A model generated the notes under the pieces. It made no database searches. It saw only the letters and a list, made by a program, of their open reading frames with translations, and was not told the DNA's origin. Made by a program: the position numbers and the translations under genes. Source: Sphingorhabdus pulchriflava (GTDB taxonomy: Bacteria > Pseudomonadota > Alphaproteobacteria > Sphingomonadales > Sphingomonadaceae). From it: 64,000 nucleotides of DNA. The stretch covers positions 62,001-126,000 of the forward strand of contig NZ_QRGP01000002.1 in the NCBI RefSeq assembly GCF_003367235.1, given 5' to 3'. Of the stretch, positions 26,526 through 35,401 are shown piece after piece. Position 1 is the stretch's first letter; every line of letters begins with the position of its first letter.

Positions 26526-26532
26526 CATGGGT

Positions 26533-27336
26533 TCAATCGGGTTTCGACAATTCGACACCGCGATCACGGGCGGCTTTCAGAGTGTCGTTCAACAACCGCT
26601 GCAATCCCGAATCGAGCACGGCCAAACCCGCCGCCGTGGTACCGCCCGGGCTGGTGACTCTCTGCGCAAGTTCATCAGGACTCGCATCTGAACCAATCGC
26701 TAGATCCACCGCCCCATCGATCATAGCTTTCGCCAATGTAGCGGCGACGGAGGGGTCCAGACCAATGGCCTCGCCTGCTTTAGCCAGCGCGTCGATGAAG
26801 CGATACACAAAAGCCGGTCCCGACCCTGCTAGCGCGGTGACGGCATCCATCAACGTTTCGTCCGAAATCCACACGGCTATGCCCAACGGGTAAAGCAGTT
26901 TCTCGACGTCTGCTTGCAGTGAAGCGTCGTCCGATGCTTCGAATAAGCCGAGCGGCGATTTGCCGAGTGCAGCGGCGAGATTGGGCATCAACCTGACGAC
27001 AGCTCGACCAGGCAGTTTGGCCTGTAAAGTTTCGACCCGAACGCCAGCCATGACGGAAAGCACAAGCGCGTCATCGGTCAGCACGGATTCGAGATGACCT
27101 GCGATTTGCGCGAAGATTTGCGGTTTGACGGCCGTCAGCGCAGTGGAAACTTTGCGTCCCAACTCAGCAGCACCGGAAAAATGTGCAACATTTGCCGGAA
27201 GGGACTGCGCTGCCGGATCGACAACGACGAAAGCAGCTGGATCGATTCCCCCTGCGATCCAGCCATCGAGCATCGCCCGCCCCATATTTCCGCAACCGAA
27301 AAACAGCAGAGGGTTTTCGCGTGAAATTTCAATCAT
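26533..27336 (-). CDS. proC: Pyrroline-5-carboxylate reductase
   Basis: 267 residues from the ATG at 27336 (MIEISRENPLLFFG). The NAD(P)-binding GCGNMGRAML is near residue 14, then VKPQ, RLMPNLAAALG, and the C-terminal signature DELAQRVTSPGGTTAAGL. It reduces pyrroline-5-carboxylate to proline. Its start overlaps the end of the siroheme synthase-like gene by 8 nt on the same strand. Confidence 0.92.
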   Translation of the reverse strand: MIEISRENPLLFFGCGNMGRAMLDGWIAGGIDPAAFVVVDPAAQSLPANVAHFSGAAELGRKVSTALTAVKPQIFAQIAGHLESVLTDDALVLSVMAGVRVETLQAKLPGRAVVRLMPNLAAALGKSPLGLFEASDDASLQADVEKLLYPLGIAVWISDETLMDAVTALAGSGPAFVYRFIDALAKAGEAIGLDPSVAATLAKAMIDGAVDLAIGSDASPDELAQRVTSPGGTTAAGLAVLDSGLQRLLNDTLKAARDRGVELSKPD

Positions 27337-28114
27337 CGGCCAATCCGTGGCGCAGCCGCAGGTGGATGACAAGTCCGGATGGCAGGTTGGTTGATGGTTT
27401 CCCAACATGGCGCACTGCATCAGCACGCGCCCGGTTGATCAGATCATCGCCAATTGGCCCGTCAATGTAGATATGGTCAGCCTGACCCAACAAGCGCGCG
27501 GTGCGAAGGGTCAAGTCTTCTGGGTCAGAGGAGTTTAGGTCGATTACCACAGCACCCGAAGCAGGCATGGCGTTGCCCCTTTCCAGCCATTCATCAATAT
27601 TATCGGTGCTGTCCGGTTTGAGCGGGTCGAGCGGTCCACCGGGGGCAAGTGCCATGTCGATCTGACGCCGCCGGTCTGCGCTTTCGGGCCAGCGCGCGCG
27701 GACAGCGTCACGCGCCGACTGCAAGCGCAACGCGAGCTCCCCGAGTCTGGCGGGCAGGATTCGTTCGATCGCCTGCCGCACCATCTTCGCCAGCCCAGCA
27801 GAAGCGCCACCTGTTCCGATGGCGACCAGCAGCGGATCACGGTCGACTATGGCGGGGGTGGTGAAATCGCACAAATCGGGTTGGTCGACGACATTGACCA
27901 GCAGGCTGCGGGCTTTCAGCCGCGAAGCGACGTCTGATGCAGTGTTTCGATCTTCGATTGCGACAAAGGCTAGCCGCGCATCAGCATTAGCCTCGTCAAC
28001 GCAGAGCCCACCCGCTCTTTCGATAAGCCGTCTTTTGGCATCGGCTGCATCGCCCTGCCCAAGCAATATGACCGGCTTGCCGCGGATCGAGACGAAGAGC
28101 GGCAACTGATTCAT
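27329..28114 (-). CDS. Precorrin-2 dehydrogenase/sirohydrochlorin ferrochelatase-like protein (truncated CysG)
   Basis: 261 residues. Residues 1-150 match the CysG N-terminal/Met8 module: PVILLGQGDAADAKRRLIERAGG, VNVVDQPDLCDFTTPAIVDRDPLLVAIGTGGASAGLA. This converts precorrin-2 to siroheme. Residues about 188-240 look like the very start of the uroporphyrinogen III methyltransferase domain (DPEDLTLRTARLLGQADHIYIDGPI), but its glycine-rich loop is degraded (LNSSDP) and the rest is missing, so the methyltransferase step must come from another gene. It lies between lysA and proC on the same strand. Confidence 0.78.
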   Translation of the reverse strand: MNQLPLFVSIRGKPVILLGQGDAADAKRRLIERAGGLCVDEANADARLAFVAIEDRNTASDVASRLKARSLLVNVVDQPDLCDFTTPAIVDRDPLLVAIGTGGASAGLAKMVRQAIERILPARLGELALRLQSARDAVRARWPESADRRRQIDMALAPGGPLDPLKPDSTDNIDEWLERGNAMPASGAVVIDLNSSDPEDLTLRTARLLGQADHIYIDGPIGDDLINRARADAVRHVGKPSTNLPSGLVIHLRLRHGLADD

Positions 28115-28121
28115 CGCTTAA

Positions 28122-29390
28122 TCAGGCCAGCCAGTCGGGAACATGTTCGGCTTCGAGAATCGTTGCTGGCACGATCCGTTCCGCCACAACCGCATAGCGG
28201 TTTTCGCTGACCAACACCTCGGGCACGAGGCCGCGGCTGTTATAAGTGCTGGCCATTGTTGCGCCATAGGCACCGCAAGTGCGGAATAGCGCAAGATCAC
28301 CTTGCCGAACCGCATCAATCTCGCGCGCCATCGCAAATGTATCGCCGGTTTCGCAGACTGGGCCGACAATATTGGCGGTGAAACGTTCGCCGGTAGGTTC
28401 GACCGCCTCAAAATCGTGCCATGCGTCGTAGAGCGCTGGTCGAGCCAAATCGTTCATTGCTGCGTCCACGATAACGAAAGGCACGTTGCCCGATCCGGGT
28501 TTTACTCGGATCACCTTGGTGACAAGCACACCTGCATTGCCGCAGATGACCCGACCCGGTTCAAACATCAGTTGCACATTCCAGCCCTTGGTCGCGCGCG
28601 CGACCATTTCGCCATATTCATCGGGATGCGGGGGATGATCGCCTTCCTTATAGCGAACGCCAAGCCCTCCACCCAGATCGACATGGGTGATGCTATGCCC
28701 GGAATTGCGCAAATCGGCGATCAGTTTGCCAATCTTGCCAAACGCCGTTTCGAGCGGTTCCAGGTTGAGCAACTGGCTTCCGATATGCAGCGCTACGCCG
28801 CGCATATTCAAGCCTGGCAGTGCTGCCAATCGTGCATAGATCGCAGGTGCCTGATGCAGCCCAAGGCCAAACTTATTCTCTGCTTTGCCTGTCGAAATCT
28901 TGGCGTTGGTCTGTGCATCGACATCGGGGTTGATGCGCAAAACGCAATCCGCTCTGTATCCGAGGGTTTCGGCAATGGTTGCCAGCTCGCGACCTTCTTC
29001 TTCAGATTCAATATTGAACTGGCCGATGCCGGCTTTCAACGCAGCGACCATTTCGTCGGCACTTTTGCCGACTCCGGAAAAGACGACATCTTTGGCAGGA
29101 ACACCAGCCGCGAGTGCGCGGTTCATTTCACCAGCGGAAACGACATCGGCGCCATAGCCCTCGCCCGCCAACACTTTGAGAACAGCCAAATTCGGGTTTG
29201 CCTTGATTGCAAAAGCAATATGCGGATTTTCAATCCCTGCCTTGGTTAGCGCTTCGCGAAAAACCTGTGCGTGGCGAACCAGCGTTGCCTGTGAATAGAC
29301 ATAGACAGGCGATCCAACCTCGTCGGCGATGGTCGTCAGCGGCACGTTTTCGACGTGCATCACGCCATCAATCAAGTGGAAATGGTCCAT
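28122..29390 (-). CDS. lysA: Diaminopimelate decarboxylase
   Basis: 422 residues from the ATG at 29390 (MDHFHLIDG). The PLP lysine K63 lies in FAIKANPNLAV, GGGLGVRY is the phosphate-binding loop, and PVCETGDTFA near the C-terminus provides the conserved cysteine. It decarboxylates meso-diaminopimelate to lysine, the last step of lysine synthesis. It follows argH and a small lipoprotein gene on the same strand. Confidence 0.95.
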   Translation of the reverse strand: MDHFHLIDGVMHVENVPLTTIADEVGSPVYVYSQATLVRHAQVFREALTKAGIENPHIAFAIKANPNLAVLKVLAGEGYGADVVSAGEMNRALAAGVPAKDVVFSGVGKSADEMVAALKAGIGQFNIESEEEGRELATIAETLGYRADCVLRINPDVDAQTNAKISTGKAENKFGLGLHQAPAIYARLAALPGLNMRGVALHIGSQLLNLEPLETAFGKIGKLIADLRNSGHSITHVDLGGGLGVRYKEGDHPPHPDEYGEMVARATKGWNVQLMFEPGRVICGNAGVLVTKVIRVKPGSGNVPFVIVDAAMNDLARPALYDAWHDFEAVEPTGERFTANIVGPVCETGDTFAMAREIDAVRQGDLALFRTCGAYGATMASTYNSRGLVPEVLVSENRYAVVAERIVPATILEAEHVPDWLA

Positions 29391-29400
29391 GGGAGTCCGG

Positions 29401-29706
29401 TTATTCTGGTTTGAGAAGGCTGGGTGCGGCCGCGGGTTCTTCGCTATCGCCGTCGGCTGTTTCACCCGGGGGAAGATCGAATGGATCGTCGCGTCGCCGT
29501 TCGGATCGACGCATCAATTCGTCGCTGCGTCCCGGTCGAGTCTGTACCGATGGCGCGCTAAGTTCTTCGGCACCCGGTGCTTCGGACTGGCCATAGGCCT
29601 TGGCGGGCATGGCTTGTCCAGCCTTGGGTTCCAAGTCACCCATTTTACCGCATCCGGCTACGGCGAGCGCCGAAAGAGCAATTATGAGAGCTTTGCGATA
29701 CTTCAT
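29401..29706 (-). CDS. Small lipoprotein between argH and lysA (LptM/YifL-like position)
   Basis: 101 residues. The signal sequence [19 protein letters not shown] ends in a lipobox (VAGC, Cys19), so it is probably an outer membrane lipoprotein. The remainder is a Pro/Ser/Glu-rich disordered tail. The KMGDLEP stretch after the cysteine resembles the short LptM/YifL lipoproteins, which help LptD mature and in other bacteria sit beside dapF or lysA. Homology beyond the N-terminus is not clear. It overlaps argH by 4 nt. Confidence 0.75.
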   Translation of the reverse strand: MKYRKALIIALSALAVAGCGKMGDLEPKAGQAMPAKAYGQSEAPGAEELSAPSVQTRPGRSDELMRRSERRRDDPFDLPPGETADGDSEEPAAAPSLLKPE

Positions 29707-31073
29707 CCTGCCAGTTCCCGTCGGGCCACTTCGATGGCTTCCCTTACCCGAACCGGTGCTGTACCACCAGTACTGGTGCGGCTGGCAACCGAACCCTCGA
29801 CTGACAGATCGGGCAGCGCAGCGCCATTAAGGCGCGAATCTATTTCGGCAAGATCGGCTGGTGTCAGCAGTTCCAAGCCGGCACCGCGCGCTTCGCAAAG
29901 CTTGACCGCGGATCCCGTGATGTGATGCGCCTCGCGGAATGGAATGCCGTGCGCGCGCACCAGCCAGTCGGCCAGATCGGTTGCGGTGGAGAAACCGGTT
30001 GCTGCGACGGCGCGCATCCGTTCGGTATCAAAAGCCACGCTACCGATCATCCCGGTCATCGCGGCCAGGCAGAGGTCGAGCAGGTCAAAAGCTTCGAACA
30101 ATGGGGCCTTGTCGTCCTGCATATCCTTTGAATAGGTCAACGGCAGGCCCTTCATCGTCACCATAAGGCTTGTGAAGGCACCGATAATTCGCCCTGCATG
30201 GCCGCGAATCAGTTCGGCAGCATCGGGATTGCGTTTCTGCGGCATGATTGAGCTACCCGTCGACCAGGCATCAGGCAGCTTGATAAATCCGAAAGGTTGG
30301 GACGCCCAGAGGACGATTTCTTCGGCCAGTCGCGACAAGTGGATTGCGGTTTGTGCCGCGCAACCGAGAAACTCTACGGCAAAATCGCGGTCGGACACCC
30401 CGTCCATGCTGTTCGCTGTCGGAGCGTCGAAATCAAGTGCGCGGGCCGTCGCATTACGGTCAATCGGGAAGGATGTGCCAGCTAGCGCTGCCGAGCCTAG
30501 CGGTGACTGGTTCAGCCGCCGCGCGCAGTCGGCGAAGCGGCTGCGGTCGCGTTTTGCCATTTCAAAATAGGCCAACAGATGATGCCCAAGTGTAACCGGC
30601 TGTGCGACCTGCAAATGGGTGAAGCCGGGCATGATGCTGTCTGCATGTTCAGCGGCGCGGTCGACCAATGCCGATTGCAGCCCGGCGATCGACTTGTCGA
30701 CTTCTGCGCAAGCCCCACGCACCCAAAGACGAAAATCCGTCGCAACCTGATCGTTGCGCGAGCGGGCTGTATGAAGCCGACCGGCGGCTTCGCCGATCAG
30801 GTCCTTCAAACGGCTTTCGACCTGCATATGGATGTCTTCGAGCTCGATATGCTCGGGCACACCGTTGGCTTCATAATCGCGTTCGATAGTGTCGAGGCCC
30901 TCAATAATTGCATCGACATCGGCTGCGGTCATTATGCCTTGTGCGGCGAGCATGCGGGCATGCGCCTTGCTGCCCGCAATGTCCTGGCGCCAAAGCCGCT
31001 TGTCGACCGGGATGGAGGCGTTTATCTCGCGCATCACCTCTGCGGGGCCCGCGCCGAACCGGCCGCCCCACAT
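29703..31073 (-). CDS. argH: Argininosuccinate lyase
   Basis: 456 residues from the ATG at 31073 ([13 protein letters not shown]). Signatures include [29 protein letters not shown] and the catalytic loop [12 protein letters not shown]. It splits argininosuccinate into arginine and fumarate. Its start codon lies head to head with the TlpA-like gene: only 28 bp separate the two chosen starts, so the promoters overlap the opposite coding ends. Confidence 0.95.
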   Translation of the reverse strand: MWGGRFGAGPAEVMREINASIPVDKRLWRQDIAGSKAHARMLAAQGIMTAADVDAIIEGLDTIERDYEANGVPEHIELEDIHMQVESRLKDLIGEAAGRLHTARSRNDQVATDFRLWVRGACAEVDKSIAGLQSALVDRAAEHADSIMPGFTHLQVAQPVTLGHHLLAYFEMAKRDRSRFADCARRLNQSPLGSAALAGTSFPIDRNATARALDFDAPTANSMDGVSDRDFAVEFLGCAAQTAIHLSRLAEEIVLWASQPFGFIKLPDAWSTGSSIMPQKRNPDAAELIRGHAGRIIGAFTSLMVTMKGLPLTYSKDMQDDKAPLFEAFDLLDLCLAAMTGMIGSVAFDTERMRAVAATGFSTATDLADWLVRAHGIPFREAHHITGSAVKLCEARGAGLELLTPADLAEIDSRLNGAALPDLSVEGSVASRTSTGGTAPVRVREAIEVARRELAG

Positions 31074-31101
31074 GCTGCTGGAGTTAGATTTGTCGCGACT
31101 A

Positions 31102-31689
31102 ATGATCCCGGTCCTTTTTCTGGTCGCACCGCTGCTTCTAGGCGGCTGCGATAGGCAAAGTGCGGGTTCGGGGCAAGCGGAACCCGAAGTGGCGCAAGAG
31201 TCGGGCAAACCGCGCTTTGGGCTGGAGAGTGAAAGCGGGCTGAAGGCGGAGCTCAGTTACCGATTCGCTGGTCGCGCAGCACCTGAAGCTATTTTCTATG
31301 GTGCCGATGGCCGTGAAGTTGCGCTGTCTGACTATGCGGGACGACCTATGCTGGTGAATTTGTGGGCGACATGGTGCGCTCCCTGCAAAGCGGAGATGCC
31401 GACACTCGACGCACTGGCTGCGCTCGAGGAAGGGAAGATGACGGTCATCGCGGTTTCACAGGATCTACAGGGACGAAAGCCAGTGCGTAGCTTTTTCGAA
31501 TCGGCGCAAATAACCAATCTCGAACCCTTCATCGACCGCGAAAACCGGCTGTCTTCTGCTGTGGGGGGAACAATCGCGCTTCCAACCACGATTTTATACA
31601 ACAGCCAGGGCAGAGAGGTCTGGCGGGTGGTCGGTGGCGTCGAATGGGATGATGCGGAAATCGCCGGGTTGCTCGACGAAGCGAGCTAG
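31102..31689 (+). CDS. TlpA-like thiol:disulfide lipoprotein
   Basis: 195 residues from the ATG at 31102. The N-terminus [16 protein letters not shown] is a lipoprotein signal with Cys16, so the protein is membrane-tethered in the periplasm. The thioredoxin-like domain follows, with [13 protein letters not shown] giving the redox pair C92/C95, and [14 protein letters not shown] with the cis-proline. It probably reduces disulfides in apocytochromes or other exported proteins. ATG at 31072 is an alternative start but lies inside argH's first codon region. Confidence 0.88.
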   Translation: MIPVLFLVAPLLLGGCDRQSAGSGQAEPEVAQESGKPRFGLESESGLKAELSYRFAGRAAPEAIFYGADGREVALSDYAGRPMLVNLWATWCAPCKAEMPTLDALAALEEGKMTVIAVSQDLQGRKPVRSFFESAQITNLEPFIDRENRLSSAVGGTIALPTTILYNSQGREVWRVVGGVEWDDAEIAGLLDEAS

Positions 31690-31696
31690 GCCGCAT

Positions 31697-31960
31697 TTAC
31701 ATCAGGATCGGGCGTGGTTTGGGGCAATTTGTGCTGCGGTTGACACGGCCTTCCGACATTGGCTTGATCGCCGGGCGGCAGAACAGTGGTTTGTTATCGG
31801 TTGACGATTCGCGATCAGCGCGCTCTTTTGCCAGCAATATGGGTTGCGTTTTGACAGGCTTGAACAACACCGGTGCGTGGGTTGCGAATGCTGGTGAGGC
31901 AAATGCGGGCATTGCCAAAGCAATGGCTACGCATTTCACTAGGTTCCCTTTCCCTCTCAT
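31697..31960 (-). CDS. Small exported protein of unknown function
   Basis: 87 residues from 31960, or 80 from a GTG at 31939 that has a better AAGGG ribosome site. A signal peptide is likely (CVAIALAMPAFASPAFA-TH). The mature 60 residues include two cysteines (LFCRPAIK, STNCPK) and no domain I recognise. It converges on the TlpA-like gene with a 7-bp gap. The coding assignment rests on the signal peptide and reading-frame length only. Confidence 0.45.
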   Translation of the reverse strand: MRGKGNLVKCVAIALAMPAFASPAFATHAPVLFKPVKTQPILLAKERADRESSTDNKPLFCRPAIKPMSEGRVNRSTNCPKPRPILM

Positions 31961-32016
31961 CGCAGCAGATTGCGCTCCTGATGCTTTCTGTTGGATGAAC
32001 AACAGACTGATGAACC

Positions 32017-32092
32017 TGGTGGGCGCTAACGGGCTCGAACCGCTGACCCTCTCGGTGTAAACGAGATGCTCTACCAACTGAGCTAAGCGCCC
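32017..32092 (-). tRNA. tRNA-Val (UAC anticodon)
   Basis: 76 nt with encoded CCA. Acceptor GGGCGCT/AGCGCCC, D-arm GCTC/GAGC, anticodon loop TTTACAC (anticodon TAC) on stem CTCG/CGAG, T-arm GTCAG/GCCCG region with TTCGAGC. It lies 56 bp upstream of the small exported protein gene. Confidence 0.96.
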
Positions 32093-32141
32093 CATCAGGT
32101 TCAGGCAGCCGCCTTTGCCAAAGGCGAGGCCGCGTGGCAAG

Positions 32142-33059
32142 TCAAATTGGTGTTGTCTGCATCTCGGATACGGCTTCGAAATAGGAATCGAGCCGCTCTT
32201 TTGTCGTCGGCGACAGCTCGATAAAAACTCGGCGGGCGTCTTCCGGGTCTTGCACGCGCACAAGCATTCCGGCCTGGGTCATGTTGGATATCCAGCGCAA
32301 CGCCGTGGTTGGAGGGACCGAAGCGGCGATGCACAGGCTCGAAACCGAAACCTGCGAGCCTTCTTCCTGCGCAGCATAAAGATCGAGCAATATGTCCCAA
32401 CCGGGATCGGCGAACAAAGCGGCGTCGAAATAGCGTTCGCGCAGACGGCGCTGCTTTATGATCGCCCGGATTCGTCCAGCGACACTGCTGTTCGTGCGGG
32501 CATGAGCCTTGCTGAAGCCATCGAATAACCCTTGGGGGGCCGGACGAAAGCTCACGGGCTTGTCCCGGACCACGGCCGAACTGCTTGCATCCTGCTCGGC
32601 GATCCGGGCCAGTGTTCGCGCAAAATCGGCTAGTTCGCCGCTAATCTGGTGCAATGTAACAAGCTCGTGGTCGCGGCTGAGGTCGTGCAACTTGCCTGCA
32701 CGCGCCTGCTTGCTGACCCCGGTCAAAATCGCCACCGCCTGCCAGTCGGCCGTATCGACCAGAAAATGGCACCGTTCGGTAGGAAGTGCCGCATAGGCGT
32801 CATCGAGCCCTTCCAGATCCGACCATATAAGTGCTTCTGCATCATTGGCGTTGAGATAACCGGCTATATCGGACCAATCGCCTCTATCTGCCTCCGTTTC
32901 GGAGTGCCGGGCAATCAGCAGAAAGTCACACTCTTCACCAAAATGGCGCAACAGGCAGCCGCATTCCGCCACCAGTTTTTCGAGTTCTTGCGCGCGGGCA
33001 ACAGGCGATGCGACTATGGCGGCTGAAAACCGCCGTTGGTTTGAATAATGTCCGGGCAT
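32142..33059 (-). CDS. MarR-like winged-helix protein with an N-terminal receiver-like domain
   Basis: 305 residues from the ATG at 33059 (MPGHYSNQRRF). Residues about 205-300 are a winged helix-turn-helix of the MarR type: DPGWDILLDLYAAQEEGSQVSV, SVPPTTALRWISNMTQAGML, EDARRVFIELSPTTKERL. Residues about 12-120 alternate strands and helices (AAIVAS, CDFLLIAR, EALIWSD, CHFLVDT), resembling a receiver-like Rossmann domain without an obvious phospho-acceptor. I do not recognise the full architecture. It diverges from the M3 peptidase gene across about 147 bp, so it may regulate that gene. Confidence 0.65.
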   Translation of the reverse strand: MPGHYSNQRRFSAAIVASPVARAQELEKLVAECGCLLRHFGEECDFLLIARHSETEADRGDWSDIAGYLNANDAEALIWSDLEGLDDAYAALPTERCHFLVDTADWQAVAILTGVSKQARAGKLHDLSRDHELVTLHQISGELADFARTLARIAEQDASSSAVVRDKPVSFRPAPQGLFDGFSKAHARTNSSVAGRIRAIIKQRRLRERYFDAALFADPGWDILLDLYAAQEEGSQVSVSSLCIAASVPPTTALRWISNMTQAGMLVRVQDPEDARRVFIELSPTTKERLDSYFEAVSEMQTTPI

Positions 33060-33206
33060 GGGTGGCAGGCTCCCCTTTTTGTGGCTGCGAGCCAAATCGG
33101 CTCTTGCGAACCACCACCCAAAGACGCATTTCTCCAATATGGAGCAGCTTGTCCAGCCGTTATCGCGCTGGAACTTTAGCTGCACACGAGTTTCAGGAGA
33201 TTGCAT

Positions 33207-35360
33207 GTGAAAAAGGGAAAGTTTTTATGGTCGGTTCCGGCGCTGATATTGATGGGGGCACCAATGCCCGCTTTGGCTGAAACAAAGAAGGCGGCCGTGA
33301 CCAGCCCGGCACCCGCATCGGCCATACTAGATCCCTGGACGGGGCCCTATGACGGCGTACCGCCTTGGGACAAGGTCAAGCCTGCGGATTTTCCGGCCGC
33401 CTTTGACGCAGCAATGAAGCAGACTAAGGCCGAATTCGAAGTGATTTTGACCAACCCTGCCCCGGTAACCTTTGATAACACCATCAAGGCCAACGAACTC
33501 GCTGGGGCCTCGGTCAACCGGCTGTTTTCAATCTGGGGTGTGCACAGCTCTAACCTGTCCAATCCCGAAATCCGCAAAATCCAGGCGGAGTGGGAACCAA
33601 AGATCAGTGCGTTTTTCAACGAGCTTCAGCTCGATGCGCGCTGGTTCCAGCGGGTTCAATATCTGTATCAGGAACGCGCCAATCTTGGCCTCGACAATGC
33701 CCAGATGCGTTTGCTCGAACGCACCTATGATGGCTTGGTGCGCAACGGCGCGATGCTCGATTCTGCCAAAAAAGCCGAATTGATCGAGATCGAAACCAAT
33801 ATCGCCAAACAATTCTCAGAATTCCAGAATAAGGTTCTGGCGGACGAGGAAACCTACATTTTGCTCACCGATCCCGCCGATGTTGTTGGGCTGCCTGACA
33901 GCTTTGTCGCTTCACTGAAAGCGGCGGCGGAAGCCAAGGGCAAGACAGGATGGGCTGTTGCCAACACCCGCTCTGCAATACAGCCATTCCTTGAAAACTC
34001 GCCACGTCGCGACTTGCGCGAGAAAATCTGGCGCGCCTTCACCATGCGCGGGGACAATGGCGATGCCAATGATACCAATGCGACCATCGCCGAAATCCTG
34101 AAGCTGCGCCAACAGCGCGCCGAGCTGCTCGGCTTCGAAACCCATGCGCATTACCGTATGGCCGACACGATGGCGAAGGAGCCTGAAAAGGCGATGGACC
34201 TGATGATGAAGGTCTGGCCTGCGGCGGTCGCACGGGTCAAGGAAGAGGTCGCCGACATGCAGGGGATTGCCGACAAGGAAAAGGCCGGCATCACCATCGA
34301 GCCTTGGGACTATCGCTATTATGCGGAGAAGGTCCGCAAGGCGAAGTACGACCTCGACCAGAATGAATTGAAGCCCTATTTCCAGCTCGACAATATGGTC
34401 GCGGCGATGTTCGATGCGGCTGGCAAGCTGTATGGCATGAGCTTCACCGAGAATACCGGAACCGTGCCGGTATTCGAACCCGAAGTGCGCACTTTCGAGG
34501 TGAAGCGCGACGGCAAGGTGATCGGGCTCTTCTACCTTGATAACTTCGCTCGCGCTGGCAAGCGTTCAGGCGCGTGGATGACAACCTATCGCGACCAGTT
34601 CAAGCTCTCGGGCAAGAACAACATCACGCTCGCGTCGAACAACAATAATTTCGTGAAGGGTGCGGGCGGCAAGCCGACGCTGATCAGCATTGATGATGCC
34701 TCGACACTGTTCCATGAATTTGGTCACGCAATTCATTATCTGAACTACGACATCACCTGGCCCGGCCTTGGCAACACACCGCGCGACTTCGTGGAATATC
34801 CCAGTCAAGTGAACGAGAATTGGTTGCTGACGCCCTATATTCTCAACACCTATGCCAAGCATGCGGAAACTGGCGAACCGATCCCGCAGGCACTGGTCGA
34901 CAAGATCAAGGCGAGCGACACTTTCAATCAGGGTTTTGCCACGGTCGAATATCTGTCGAGTGCGATTCTCGACATGATGCTGCACCACCGCAAGGAACCC
35001 GTCACCGATCCGCGCGCATTCGAGAAAGAAGCGCTCGCCAAGATCGGCATGCCCAAGGAAATGGTGATGCGGCACCGCTTGCCGCAGTTTAACCACCTCT
35101 TCTCGTCAGACGGCTATTCCGCTGGCTATTACAGCTATCTCTGGTCTGAAACGATGGATGCCGACACCTGGGCAGCCTTCGCCGAAAAGGGCGATGTCTG
35201 GGACAAGGAAACGGCCGAGCGCTTCCGCTCGATGCTGCTCTCAACCGGCAATGAATCGGATCGCATTGAAGCCTATCGCGCTTTCCGTGGGCGCGATCCG
35301 GACGTCAAATATATCATGCAGAAACGGGGCTTCCCGCTTCCGGCGGAAACGACAAAGTAG
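33207..35360 (+). CDS. M3 family metallopeptidase (peptidyl-dipeptidase Dcp-like), exported
   Basis: 717 residues from a GTG at 33207, chosen because AGGAGA lies 6 nt upstream; it gives a signal peptide MKKGKFLWSVPALILMGAPMPALA. The zinc motif HEFGH is at 503-507, followed by AIHYLNYD and the third ligand further on, as in oligopeptidases of the M3 family. The length matches Dcp, which removes dipeptides from peptide C-termini. The export signal suggests periplasmic peptide turnover. It ends at a strong bidirectional terminator shared with the M20 gene. Confidence 0.93.
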   Translation: MKKGKFLWSVPALILMGAPMPALAETKKAAVTSPAPASAILDPWTGPYDGVPPWDKVKPADFPAAFDAAMKQTKAEFEVILTNPAPVTFDNTIKANELAGASVNRLFSIWGVHSSNLSNPEIRKIQAEWEPKISAFFNELQLDARWFQRVQYLYQERANLGLDNAQMRLLERTYDGLVRNGAMLDSAKKAELIEIETNIAKQFSEFQNKVLADEETYILLTDPADVVGLPDSFVASLKAAAEAKGKTGWAVANTRSAIQPFLENSPRRDLREKIWRAFTMRGDNGDANDTNATIAEILKLRQQRAELLGFETHAHYRMADTMAKEPEKAMDLMMKVWPAAVARVKEEVADMQGIADKEKAGITIEPWDYRYYAEKVRKAKYDLDQNELKPYFQLDNMVAAMFDAAGKLYGMSFTENTGTVPVFEPEVRTFEVKRDGKVIGLFYLDNFARAGKRSGAWMTTYRDQFKLSGKNNITLASNNNNFVKGAGGKPTLISIDDASTLFHEFGHAIHYLNYDITWPGLGNTPRDFVEYPSQVNENWLLTPYILNTYAKHAETGEPIPQALVDKIKASDTFNQGFATVEYLSSAILDMMLHHRKEPVTDPRAFEKEALAKIGMPKEMVMRHRLPQFNHLFSSDGYSAGYYSYLWSETMDADTWAAFAEKGDVWDKETAERFRSMLLSTGNESDRIEAYRAFRGRDPDVKYIMQKRGFPLPAETTK

Positions 35361-35365
35361 GAAGT

Positions 35366-35397
35366 AAAGGGCGGGGATTTCCCCGCCCTTTATCGTT
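35366..35397. terminator. Bidirectional rho-independent terminator between M3 and M20 peptidase genes
   Basis: Perfect 11-bp stem AAAGGGCGGGG / CCCCGCCCTTT (35366-35376 with 35381-35391) around a 4-nt loop. A-rich and T-rich flanks on the two sides allow termination of both convergent transcripts. Confidence 0.88.
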
Positions 35398-35401
35398 TAA
35401 C

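Noticed and set aside
28302-29249. 315-residue open frame antisense to lysA
   Set aside because: Shadow of lysA; no recognisable fold and no ribosome site.
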